Positions 1 to 9,705 of a stretch of 64,000 bases of DNA are shown piece by piece. The notes beneath the pieces were generated by a model. The model was not told where the DNA came from. It was given only the letters and a program-made list of their open reading frames with translations, and searched no databases. Origin of the DNA: Ustulina deusta (lineage: Eukaryota > Ascomycota > Sordariomycetes > Xylariales > Xylariaceae). Made by a program: the position numbers and the translations under genes. The first letter of the stretch is position 1; every line of letters begins with the position of its first letter. The DNA is taken from the NCBI GenBank assembly GCA_023159155.1, contig JAJNNX010000001.1:806001-870000 (forward strand), given 5' to 3'.

Positions 1-533
1 ATTAGTCCGAGTCTAGTCCTACCATACGGGGAAGCTGGAGCACTTACAAAGGCCAGCCCACTCGCCTAGCTGCTTTCCATCGGGGACCTTGATAAGAGGA
101 ATCTTGTGCTCTTGGCATAGGGCGATAACTAGCTTCTTGTAGGCTTCCTCCTCGCAGGTCTCGTTAAGGACGCACATGTGAGCCTGGCGTCTGTCGAGAG
201 CCTTGGACGCTTCACGGAGACCACGGGCAAGACCGTCGTGCATGAGGGCGAGCTTCAGGACACCCTTCAGGGCATCCAGAACGGACATCTGACCCTTTGA
301 GGCCTCGGCGGAGACCTCGACCTCCTCGGGGGCATCGGGGGCGTTGTTCTCTTCTACGTCCGACTGCAAATAGCGGAAATGTCAGCCACGAAATGGGAGG
401 AGTTGAATACAACTCCAATAACTAGGCAACCTTCTAGAAGGCTGTCACGAACGCAGGCGGGGCTAATTTGGGAGATGCGCGACAACAGTTGCTGAAGAAA
501 AAAGAAAAAGGACAGGTAGTTGGGACGTACCAT
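1..533 (-). CDS. RPS12: 40S ribosomal protein S12 (eS12), 3' end cut by window
   Basis: Component of the small ribosomal subunit. The large visible exon (363 to 48) encodes the conserved eS12 core: a charged N-terminal tail, then [20 protein letters not shown], the [16 protein letters not shown] region and [20 protein letters not shown]. The coding start is an exon holding only the three bases ATG (533-531), followed at once by a donor GTACGT. The intron ends at TTGCAG before position 363, giving M-S-D-V-E-E. After GEWAGLC a second donor (GTAAGT from 47) opens an intron whose acceptor and last coding exon lie left of base 1. The in-frame stop near 19 is therefore intronic and not the real C-terminus. 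The gene is divergent from RPS22, with about 0.84 kb shared upstream. Identification is secure; the C-terminus cannot be seen. Confidence 0.95.
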
Positions 534-1369
534 CTTGACTTTGTTGATACCGGTGCGATCCTCGAAGAGTTGATGTTGATGTATGTAGAGTTGTAAAGGT
601 GAAAAGGTGACGTGTTGGGGGAAGAGGCGTGCAGGAAATCTAATAAATGTTTCCCGATTCAAGATGCCAATTGAGCCGCCAGGTGCAGCTTTGGTAACTT
701 TGGTGGGGTCCCGCCTGTATGGCTGTGTATCGGTGTATCTATCCGTGTATCGGTTAGGGTTAGATTTTCCAGAGTTTGTCCCATTGGCTGCCGGCCTAAC
801 TTCTAGACCCTCTCGGACCGTCCGCAGCTGGTAGGTATCTTTGTGCACCCTCAGCCTCCAGATGTAGGTAGGTACTTATGTGAACCCACCTGCCCACAAT
901 TGATCACTTGCTGGTCCGTGGTTCACTAGAGTCTAGGGCTACCTAGGTACCTGCCGACTGTTAACTTTTCTTGTATCCACCTCTCAGAATTCCGTTTTCC
1001 TCACTACTTCACTTTCACCCATCAACACTCTCAAGTCCGCCTCCTCAAGTCGACCACGACCACGACCACAACAGCGACTATTATCGTTACCGTTATCACT
1101 ACCGACACCTTTCCTCGCCTGCGACCACCAGATATGTGAGACTTGTCCAAGGCCATGGGGTTGGAACACCCCATGCACCCTATCCCCCTTCCCGATATCC
1201 CCTTCTGAGGCCAGGGGAGAGCAATCAGGTGTCTGGTTAGCCCTGATACGCTTCTCCTCTCCGGCATTGAGCGGGCAGAACCTCTTCAGCCATCCGGCAC
1301 GAAGCAGGCACTCTCCATGCTCTAGGCTTCTGAAGGCTAAACTGTCGCATCAATGCAGACACCACCAAA
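534..1369. other. Shared divergent promoter region of RPS12 and RPS22
   Basis: There is no supportable coding sequence. The stretch separates two divergent ribosomal protein genes and must hold both promoters. It contains a GGTTAGGGTTAG element (752-763) and short TAGGTA/TACCT repeats around 860-955. The small ORFs here have no family features. Confidence 0.6.
752..763. promoter_or_regulatory. TTAGGG-type element (possible Tbf1 site)
   Basis: GGTTAGGGTTAG lies about 220 bp upstream of the RPS12 start and 610 bp upstream of the RPS22 start. TTAGGGTT binds Tbf1-type Myb factors, which drive ribosomal protein genes in several yeasts. The same octamer is in the RPL41 promoter of this window (40938-40945). 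Function here is inferred. Confidence 0.45.
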
Positions 1370-2253
1370 ATGGGACTCCACGATGCGCTAAACGCTATCA
1401 ACAACGCCGAGAAGACCGGAAAGCGCCAGGTGCTTATCCGCCCTTCGTCTAAGGTCATCGTAAAAGTGAGTCTCAATGGCCTTTTTTTCTGGGGGTTTTT
1501 TTGGGTTCTCCTTTTTCTTCTGTCCCTCTGTTGTTACGTGTTGTATATCTTGCCATGATGCAGAATTGCTGACATGATTTCCCATAGTTCCTCACTGTCA
1601 TGCAGAAAAAGGTATGAAATTATTTCCTGATATACAAGACCCTTCGCTGGACTGCCACCCCCGATTCGGCATGATAACTGGACGATGGTCTCAACATTTC
1701 CTACGATCAAAGTCTTTTAAGTTGCCGATATATTAATGTTATCCAAGCGAAGGAGTCTTACACGTTTCTCTGATCAGCCACATGAAGTCTTACGTTTAGT
1801 CATTCGCTACATCTGCTAACTGTCTGAATAGGGATAGTATGTGAACACGGCATTAGCATAGGATTGGCTCTGATAGCTAACCCATCGTAGCATCGGCGAG
1901 TTTGAGCAGGTCGACGATCACCGTTCTGGTATGGATAGCCCTATAATTGTGTCGGGTACGTTGACCAGACGCTGATATCCTGCAGGCAAGATCGTTGTCC
2001 AGCTTAATGGACGTATCAACAAGGCTGGCGTTATCTCTCCCCGATACAATGTCCACCTGTCTCAGCTTGAGAAGTGGGTTGTCAAGTTGCTTCCCGCTCG
2101 TCAATTCGGTGTAAGTTTTATGTCACCAAATATAGTAGAAACCCACGCTGACGACCGCAGTACATCATCCTCACCACCTCTGCTGGCATTATGGACCACG
2201 AGGAAGCCCGTAGACGTCATGTATCTGGCAAGATTATAGGATTCTTCTACTAA
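1370..2253 (+). CDS. RPS22: 40S ribosomal protein S22 (uS8 / S15a)
   Basis: Small-subunit protein uS8, which binds the central domain of 18S rRNA. Six exons can be spliced into one 126-residue frame: 1370-1465, 1588-1611, 1832-1836, 1891-1928, 1986-2110 and 2161-2253. The product shows family hallmarks: [75 protein letters not shown] and the end SGKIIGFFY. Every junction has GT...AG borders. Exon 3 is only GGATA, and the frame fails without it. The start at 1370 gives MGLHDAL, a few residues shorter at the N-terminus than the usual MVRxSVLx[14 protein letters not shown] replaces the usual RLNKCGVISPR. A short upstream coding exon is possible but I could not find one. Divergent from RPS12. Confidence 0.95.
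1832..1836 (+). other. 5-nt micro-exon of RPS22
   Basis: The exon is GGATA, preceded by ...GAATAG and followed by the donor GTATGTG. It encodes Gly plus the first two bases of Tyr, and the Tyr codon is completed by C at 1891. Skipping it would shift the frame just before the conserved IGEFE motif. Confidence 0.85.
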
Positions 2254-3104
2254 GCTAAGAGCGACTGAAAAAGTGAAGGGAATGAAAATGGGATTGGACG
2301 GACTGAGCATTTGCAGGCGTTTGGGGAATGAATAATGGCCGTGTTTTTACCGATCTAAATGAACTGATACCACGAAATGCTATGTCTTCAGTTCCCACCT
2401 AGTCAAGCAACAATGTCGAACATGTGCAACCAACTTGACATGTGGCCACACCCTTGTTTCCTGTGTCGTGTAGGTACATGCGATGCCTACTATAGCCAAT
2501 TAGATTGACGCCTTGCCGGTGAACGTCTGGCTTGGCGAAGGATTTTATCTGACATTTTTTATATTAGACGCGGGAGTTGCTGCTGTGCCACCTGGGGGCA
2601 TATAAAAAAAAACGTATTACACGAGGTAGGTATGACAAGCAATCGTGTCTGAATCAGGGCAGAGAGTTTGTAGCCCGGATCGATTGGGTATCATGGGAGA
2701 GCGCAGGGCGAGGTTTGCGGGTAGTGACGAGGCTTGTCCCTTGCTCAATGGGCCAGGCCAGGGGTTTTGATTGGGTCTAGACCGGCTGGGCCAATAGCAA
2801 ACATGGCACCTGGCACCACTGCTGCACCAAGATCTGGACTCCTGAATCCGGTTGCATCATGATTTCGTTACCGAGTCTGCAGTGCAGCCAGTGCTTCTCG
2901 ACTCCCTCAAAGCAGTAACTCCCTCTCTCACCCACCGGTTGTGCTAGCCTCTCCATCCCCCATCGTCCGTTTTCGAGGCGGTCCAATGTGCCTGCCGATA
3001 CCTTTCCCACCGGGTGCCGATGCAAGTCCGCGAAAGCCTCGATCAACGACGACGTGCGAGAGAGAACCAGCTTCTAATCGTCGACTAATTGTCCCGTGCG
3101 CGAA
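2254..3104. other. Intergenic, no gene seen
   Basis: RPS22 3' region and promoter of the GT90 gene. Short ORFs here lack homology features. No repeat or RNA gene was recognised. Confidence 0.5.
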
Positions 3105-5138
3105 ATGCGGCGGCGCCAGCTGCTATTGATCGGCGGCGTTGCCTTCCTACTCATCTGCATCGCAAGCCTTCTCCGCCTGGGCTCAGAGAAACCCCTCTCA
3201 GACACCATTCTCGACACCCCTCGAGCTCACGCGCCCGACACGAGTTTCGATGTGTCCCCAAGCCGCCTAGATCATGCGTCCAACAAAGCCGGCCACAAGA
3301 ACGATGCCCATGCACCAGGCGATAACTCACAATCCCCGGGCGCCTCGTCTTCGTCCTTGGTCTCGAGCTCCACCCTCATGTACAAACCCGCTCCACGAGG
3401 CGTCCACCCCATACAGTTTCTCGTAGCGGAAGCGGAGAAAGAACTTGAAGCCACAAAAGCGAGACAATCCAAGAACCTAGGCCAGGCCGTTGCCGAATAC
3501 CGTCGTCGTTATGGCATCGCCCCTCCGCCGAATTTCAATAAGTGGTTCGAGTTTGCGCAAGCGAAGGGTGTCCAGCTGATCGACGAATTCGACATGGTCC
3601 ACGAGTCCATAACTCCTTTCTGGGGGTTGAAACCCGCAACTATACGAGAACGAGCTGCCGAGGCGCTGGGATTCGACAATGCGCTGCTTGGTATTCAAAT
3701 TCGCAATGGTAAGATCACACACATGGACGGCGGAGCGGACTGGCAGCGGGAGGCGACTGCTGGTATGATGGGCAAGTTTCTCAAGTGGCTGCCAGACATG
3801 GACCTGTGTTTTAACTTGCATGACGAGTCGAGAGTCGTGGTACCGCACGAGGACATGGCCAGACTAGTCCGGAAGGCTAAAGAAGTGAATATGCCCGCTG
3901 CCAACATACCGAACCCAAAGAACGCCTTCACGGAGAAACCTAAGGGCCTTAATGACGGAACAAGGTTTGAGGAGAGCAAACTAACGCGCTTTAATGTTTT
4001 CGCACACCAGCCGACATGGACACATTCTAGGTTATCTTGTTCACCTGACAGCCCTTCGAGAGGACTTGAAGAGGACGAGAGGAATGATGACGTGTCAAGA
4101 TATGGGATGAGCGACTTGGGTTTCGTCTACAACGTGTCAGCCATGTCCGATATCTGCTATTCTCCGACCTTGAGCTCTGCATTTGGGTTTTTCGATCGTC
4201 CGAATGCATACAACATCGTTCACGATCTTTTCCCCATTTTCTCACAGTCCAAGATTTCCTCATACGCAGACATACTCTACCCATCGCCATGGTATTGGTA
4301 CGAAAAGGTCCATTACGACGAATCACAAGATATGCCATGGGATGAGAAGGCGAATAAATTCTACTGGCGCGGTTCGACCACGGGGGGGTTCAGCAGGAAC
4401 GGAGGCTGGCGGCGCCAACATCGCCAGCGATTCGTCCAGAAAATCAACGCTGCCGACAGCGCCAAAGTTCTGACGAATTCCGGGAGCGCGAGAAAGGAGA
4501 AATGGGAGACACAGGTTGTCCCCCGGGGTGACTACAGACACTTGATGGACGTGTATTTCTCCGGTGTAGGACAGTGTGACCCGGGAGACTGCGTGGCACA
4601 GAAGGAGTTCTTCAACATCCAAGGTCACGCCGAGCAGCACGACGCATGGGGCTACAAATACCTTCTAGACATAGACGGGAACGCCTTTAGCGGCCGGTTT
4701 TACGCGTTCCTGAGGAGCAAGAGTCTCGCCTATAAGTGGGCCATCTTTAGAGAATGGCACCTTGAGTGGCTCAAGCCTTGGGCTCATTACATCCCGCTAA
4801 GCCTGCAGGGCGATGACTGGCTTGAAGCCGTGAGGTACTTTGCGGACCGAGACGAGGGAAACAAGGAGGCGGAGCGCCTCGCGAACCAGCAAAGAGACTG
4901 GGCTGAGAAAGTGCTTAGACATGAGGACATGGAAGTTTGGTTCTTTAGACTGCTTTTAGAGTATGTATTTGCCACGTCGTCCCCTGCACCATGACGCTGC
5001 TAACCCGTGAAAAGATACGGTCGAGTAATAGATGACCAGAGAGCCTCCATTGGTTATACCACTGGAGCATCGAGATCCAAGATCCACACAGGCGAGGAAA
5101 GGAAAGCAGAGTATGAACGCACTTTCCTGGACGGTTAA
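3105..5138 (+). CDS. Glycosyltransferase family 90 (CAP10/CAP64-like), type II membrane protein
   Basis: Probably a Golgi glycosyltransferase of the GT90 family (fungal CAP10-type, including beta-1,2-xylosyltransferases). The first ATG in frame is 3105; the GTG at 3096 is not a credible start. The N-terminus MRRRQLLLIGGVAFLLICI is a short basic cytoplasmic end plus one membrane anchor (about residues 5-23), typical of type II Golgi enzymes. A Ser/Pro-rich stem follows. The catalytic part has FYWRGSTTGG (around residue 419) and KYLLDIDGNAFSGRFYAFLR with the following SKSLAYK, both GT90 signatures. The frame apparently stops at 4994, but a donor at 4961 (GTATGT), branch CTAAC and acceptor at 5014 join ...LLLE to YGRVIDDQRA, so the true end is 5138, about 659 residues. 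The acceptor substrate cannot be read from sequence. Confidence 0.88.
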
Positions 5139-5841
5139 TAGTACCAATAGGTGTCCCATATACCCTATGATGACGGCGTGGGCACGGTGCACAGCATTGT
5201 ATCTGTATCAGTATATTGGCATGGGTGGAAGCTGGGGCGGTTCCTTTAATCATTGCGTACACACGTGTGCCTTGAGGAGAGGCTATCTGGCGTGGGTGGT
5301 ATCCAAGTGTTAAGAAGGGCATCGAGGATTGCAATGAATAATATGTATACATATGGAGTGGTACAGGATTGGCAGCATTGTATATACTCAGAAAGTCTGC
5401 CAGGTTAGGTATAATAATTCCTATAACAATAAAGTTGAAAGATACCCTAAAACCTGGAAAATCATAGTATTTTGAACACTGCGAAGAAGAATAGACCTGT
5501 CATGGAAGTACATACGATACCTCCCTAGTATGCTAATTACCCCACCATCCAAGGTATGCATGTTCTCAGAGAGTACCTGTAACGTACGGCGTACACACAA
5601 GCTCATAGCTGCAAGTAATTCGAAGGCCCACAATTAGCCGTTGGAATTCCATCAATGGATGAGGGTGTACATGTTCAAAACAATTTCAATTTGCCATGTT
5701 CAAACACAACAACGCGCCAATTGATCTACTACTCCTACATCCGTCCAATCGACCGGTTGGGCGTTTTCTGAAACTTATAGCCATTAGCGAAACGGTGGCG
5801 ACCACGACGAGCCCCTTCGCAGGCAACGCGTTCCTCCCACC
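5139..5841. other. Intergenic, no gene seen
   Basis: AT-rich spacer between the GT90 gene and Swd2. Short ORFs show no family features. It presumably contains the Swd2 promoter. Confidence 0.5.
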
Positions 5842-7155
5842 ATGGCGTCAACGCCGATGGACCTCGACCATGTCGACGCTGCATCGCCGGCCAACGGAAC
5901 TCCTGGCACTTCCCTCCACGTCACGCGAACGCTCGCCAGCAATCTCCCGAGCACCTCTGCTGTGCCCGACGTAATCGCAAACTTCCGACCTACAAAGGTA
6001 CTGTTTGTCCCCCTACGTACCGCCCATCATCTCGCGACGACAAGGTCGCATGCAGTGGCTGACCCTCCACAGCTGTTCAAGCGCGATGAAGCGAAAGACG
6101 GCCGCCCACAGCCCTACGTCCTCAGTCTCGACTACGACGACCCCGGCGAGCTCCTGATGACGTCCGAGAGCGACGAGGCGATTCAGATCTACAAGGTTCG
6201 AGAAGGACGGCACGACAAACAACTGCTGAGCAAAAAGTACGGTGTAAAGCTAGCCAAGTTTACGCGGAACAGCTCAAGCATAGTCTACGCAAGCACCAAG
6301 CAAAACGGTAATACGACGATACCGTTGTATGGTTAGCCCGTTGAGAGCGATGCTGACTCGTGATCCCATACAGATGCGATCCGATACCTAACAACACACG
6401 ATAATGCATTCATACGGTATTTCGAAGGCCACGAGGGTGCCGTCACAAACCTGGCGATGCACCCCGGTAGCGACGATTTCATCTCATGCAGTAAGGACAA
6501 CACGGTGCGACTATGGAACACGGGGACGAGAAGTGCGACCGGCATACTGCACCTGAACTCGCCTTACCTATCTGCCTTCGATCCTAGCGGACAGGTCTTT
6601 GCTGTTGGTTCGCCATCGGCCGGACAGGTTCTGATCTATGACCATCGAAATTTTGACAAGCTCCCGGTCAGCATGTTTGATATTGTCGAGTCGTGTGCGT
6701 CGGCCGACACGGACCAGTTAATGAAGGGCTGGACAAAACTGGAGTTCTCCAACGACGGGAGAAGTATACTGCTTGGAACCAAAGGCGGCGGACACTTCCT
6801 GCTGGATTCTTTCGGAGGACATCTGAAGGCCTATCTACGGAAACCAGAAGGTCGAACCGGTCGGCTGGCACCTGGAGAGGAGGCTACCATGAACGGCGGA
6901 TGGAACAGCAGCAACGTCGAAAGCAGCGGGGATTGCTGTTTCACGCCGGATGGAAGGTTTGTCATTGGCGGCACCAAGCAGGGCGTTGTCGTGTGGGACA
7001 CGCTCGCGCAGCTGGCCGAGAACAAGATACTGTCCCCGACTCACACGATAGAGGACCCAAGACAGGCGGCGGTGGTAGCGTTCAATCCACGCTTTAATTT
7101 CTTCTCGACAGCGGATCAGGAGGTGCTGTTTTGGTTGCCGGATCCACACGCCTAG
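5842..7155 (+). CDS. SWD2: WD40 protein Swd2/WDR82-like, COMPASS (Set1) and 3'-end processing subunit
   Basis: WD-repeat scaffold expected in the Set1 H3K4 methyltransferase complex and, in yeast, also in the cleavage and polyadenylation factor. ATG at 5842 sits in a strong CCCACCATGG context. Exons are 5842-5997, 6073-6307 and 6374-7155, giving 390 residues. The first intron (75 nt, CTGAC branch) is a multiple of three and would otherwise be read through. Diagnostic stretches shared with WDR82/Swd2 are LLSKKYGVKLAKFT, DAIRYLTTHDNAFIRYFEGH, SKDNTVRLWN, NFDKLPVSMF, KLEFSNDGRSILLGTKGG and the end DQEVLFWLPDPHA. A Ser/Thr/Pro-rich extension of about 45 residues precedes the first blade. The assignment to the Swd2 subfamily rests on the tyrosine-rich repeat 2 and the FWLPD end. 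Confidence 0.9.
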
Positions 7156-8221
7156 AAGGCATCGGCGGCGGATGAAGATGTCGAGGTCTCGCTACATGCG
7201 GATGGCGATGTGCTGTGTTGTGTTGCGTTGACAAGATTGTACGATGATGAGCTCGAATTGTGCTTTGATAGAACCAAAAGCTAAGATACCCTTGGTGCTG
7301 TGTGCGGCGTCTAAAGAGAGACTGAGAGACTACCTTAGGTCAGGTCGCTTGGCTGCTAATGAATAAAGCACCAAATTGAAATTCCTAAACCCCTCAATTG
7401 AACTAGGTAAGTACTGAACCTACCTGACCCAGTGTCGTGATGATGTAGGGAAGAGGGAATTTAGTTACCTTGGGTACACAGATAGATGTGATAGTGGATG
7501 TTTGCCCCGCGATTTGAGCTCAGAGCTGCTTGCTAACTTACCGGATGGGGAACCTGAAGCAAGCCCCCCCGTCCCCCCCACCTGCATCACGGCTGCTGCA
7601 ATCAAATGGTGCCAAAATTCAAGAATGGCAACCTCTGCATCTTGAGTAGGTGCTCACTCAAGTACTGATCACGCTCACCACGATCGCCACGACTGTAACG
7701 ACCGCTTTTTCTCGTTGTACCTGGAACTTCGCGCATTTTCACGTTGGGGAGGCGTTTCTCCTTACAAAAGTACTTGTGAACGTATTCTTCGCTTGCACCG
7801 CTCCGGTTCATTTTCCGACGAAGCGCTGCGCTCCGTACCACCTCTACCGCGAGAAACAACGCCAAAAATTAAAGGCGAGCGAACAGCAATCGACTGTTTT
7901 GATCTCACCCGATTCCGACGCCAACCACCCGCCCGCAATTCATTCCTCCACGCTCCGCAGGGTGTTGTTCTCTGATTCCGGTGCGTAGGACATCGCCAAA
8001 CCCCCCGTCATACAGAGCAGGTATTGCGCTGCCCATCCTTGCTCTGCGCCATCTTTGGATAGGGGAGGCATTGTTTAAGCTAGGCTGGGCTGGGCTGGAC
8101 TGGATTCACATTGGGCACAATTCAAGCAAGCGAAAGGAAAGGAACGGAACGAGACCAGGGAGGAATTAGAAGGATCCCGAGGCGAAGACGGCTGGAAGCG
8201 CGCGGAAACGAGAAAAAAAAC
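7156..8221. other. Intergenic, no gene seen
   Basis: Contains a C-run near 7566-7580 and short AGGTA-type motifs near 7330-7430. No coding sequence could be supported. Confidence 0.45.
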
Positions 8222-8911
8222 ATGCCCTACTACGAGACGAGCCAGGAATGGCTCCGGCAGTCTGCGCTGCTGCTAGAGGCGCGGCCGAGCACGGTACGTC
8301 GAGGAGGTCCCCCCTCTCTCTCTCTCTCTGCCCCCCATCCCGCAACCGAACCCCTTCGGCATCGCCTCCTAAACTCCCTACACTCACTCGGTCGGCTCTG
8401 CCGGATCGCATGCCTAACCCCTCCCCTCCTATCTCTCTCTCTTGCCAGCCAGCCCAACTAATTCTGACTCTCTCTCTCCCCCCCACAGACACGGATAACA
8501 ACGACCTACCACCTAACAGACAAGACGGGCACCTCCAAAAAGCGCCAAAAGAGACGCCAACAACAGAAGCAGCAACAAGAACAACAAGAACAACAAGAAC
8601 ACCCATCCTCGGCAGCAGCAGCAGCGACGGCCCCGCCCCGCGCATCCCTGACCATCAAGACTTACGACCCGCACTCCGGCGCCTGTCTCAAGTACCGGAC
8701 GACCAAGGCCGCCGAGGTCTCGCGCCTGATCTTGTCTCTCGGACAGGTCGGCCGGAAGATGGCCGCCCTGCCCCCCGCTGCCGCTGCCGCCGACGCCGAC
8801 GCCGTCATGGCCGATGCGGCGCCCGCCGAGGAGGTGGTGGTCGGGACGCCGGGCGCCGAGAAGGCCGAGGCGGGTGGTAGTAGTGCTGGTGGAAATGCCG
8901 GTGCTAAGGGT

Positions 8912-8944
<33 letters not shown>

Positions 8945-9028
8945 GCACAGACACAAGGACAAGGACAAAGTCAGGCAGGCGGTGGCGGCGGTGGTGGAAA
9001 GGGGAAGAAGAAGCGCGGCAAAAAATAG
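8222..9028 (+). CDS. SRP21: Signal recognition particle subunit SRP9/SRP21
   Basis: Alu-domain subunit of the cytosolic signal recognition particle, the fungal counterpart of SRP9. Two exons (8222-8293, 8489-9028; GTACGT donor, CCCCACAG acceptor) give 203 residues. MPYYETSQEWLRQSALLLEA at the N-terminus and LTIKTYDPHSGACLKYRTTK with KAAEVSRLILSLGQVGRKMA are the SRP9-21 core. The two halves are separated by a Gln/Lys-rich then Ala-rich insert (about residues 42-70). The C-terminus is an acidic/Ala linker, a Gln-Thr tandem repeat, a Gly run and a basic KGKKKRGKK tail, as in other fungal SRP21 proteins that are longer than animal SRP9. An ORF at 8111 starting upstream in the same frame is less likely because ATG 8222 gives the conserved N-terminus. 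Confidence 0.85.
8912..8944 (+). repeat. CAGACG hexanucleotide tandem repeat inside SRP21
   Basis: Five to six copies of CAGACG encode alternating Gln-Thr in the SRP21 tail. It degrades into CAGGCACAGACACAAGGACAA units downstream. Length variation between isolates would be expected. Confidence 0.85.
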
Positions 9029-9705
9029 AAGAGAGAAGGGGGCCAGGAGGCCATCGGTAGAAAGTGTAGAGAAATGATGCACAAAATGCAGAAGCACTTA
9101 GTTGGCTACGACGAAAATACCGGAATAGGCGTGTATCAGCTGCACCGAAGTCATAGCCATAGTCGTGCACACCAAAGAGATAAAATCAGATTCCGAACAT
9201 CGTCTCTTGCATTAGGCGCTTCCACGCGAGTGTTCCAGGACTAGTCTAGCTAGAGTTACACTTCCTTGCACCGCCATCCAGTTCATTCCGAATTCGTGAG
9301 GTCACATTTACAGTCCCAACTCGGTTTACACAGCACCGGCCACCCTACCAGATCCAGAGGCCCTAGGCCAGACCCCGTCAAGCCCCCATCAGAACGCCAG
9401 TATTTCAAACTCCACAACGCCGCTTCTGGGTATGACTATGCCCAATGCAAACCGATAATAGACAGAAAAAACCAATGACTGCTGCAGTCTGATAACACCG
9501 CCGAATTGCTCGCCATGCCTCTTTGGTCTATCGTATAATGCCACGTGGAACAGAGGTGAACAAGCTTCGTCATTAACGAAGTCTAATATACAAGGCCAGA
9601 CAGGAGTGTATTTTATGTAGGAGAGAAAAGGAAAATAGGGGTAAAGGGTATCATGAGAGAGGGCAGTAGTGGGCCACGCAGTGAAGCAGACACCAGGCGA
9701 GTTGC
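9029..9705. other. Intergenic between convergent genes, no gene seen
   Basis: 3' flanks of SRP21 (plus) and the ribonucleotide reductase gene (minus). Nothing else was recognised. Confidence 0.5.

Noticed and set aside
752..763. Telomere-like TTAGGG repeat
   Set aside because: Only two partial units, between two housekeeping genes; not a telomere or an interstitial telomere array. Kept as a promoter element.
3096..3104. Upstream GTG start for the GT90 gene
   Set aside because: Non-ATG start; the ATG at 3105 gives the expected short basic end before the membrane anchor.
8513..9097. Long minus-strand ORF with Leu/Ser/Arg repeats opposite SRP21
   Set aside because: It is the antisense of the low-complexity SRP21 coding sequence; its repeats mirror the CAGACG and Ala codon runs.
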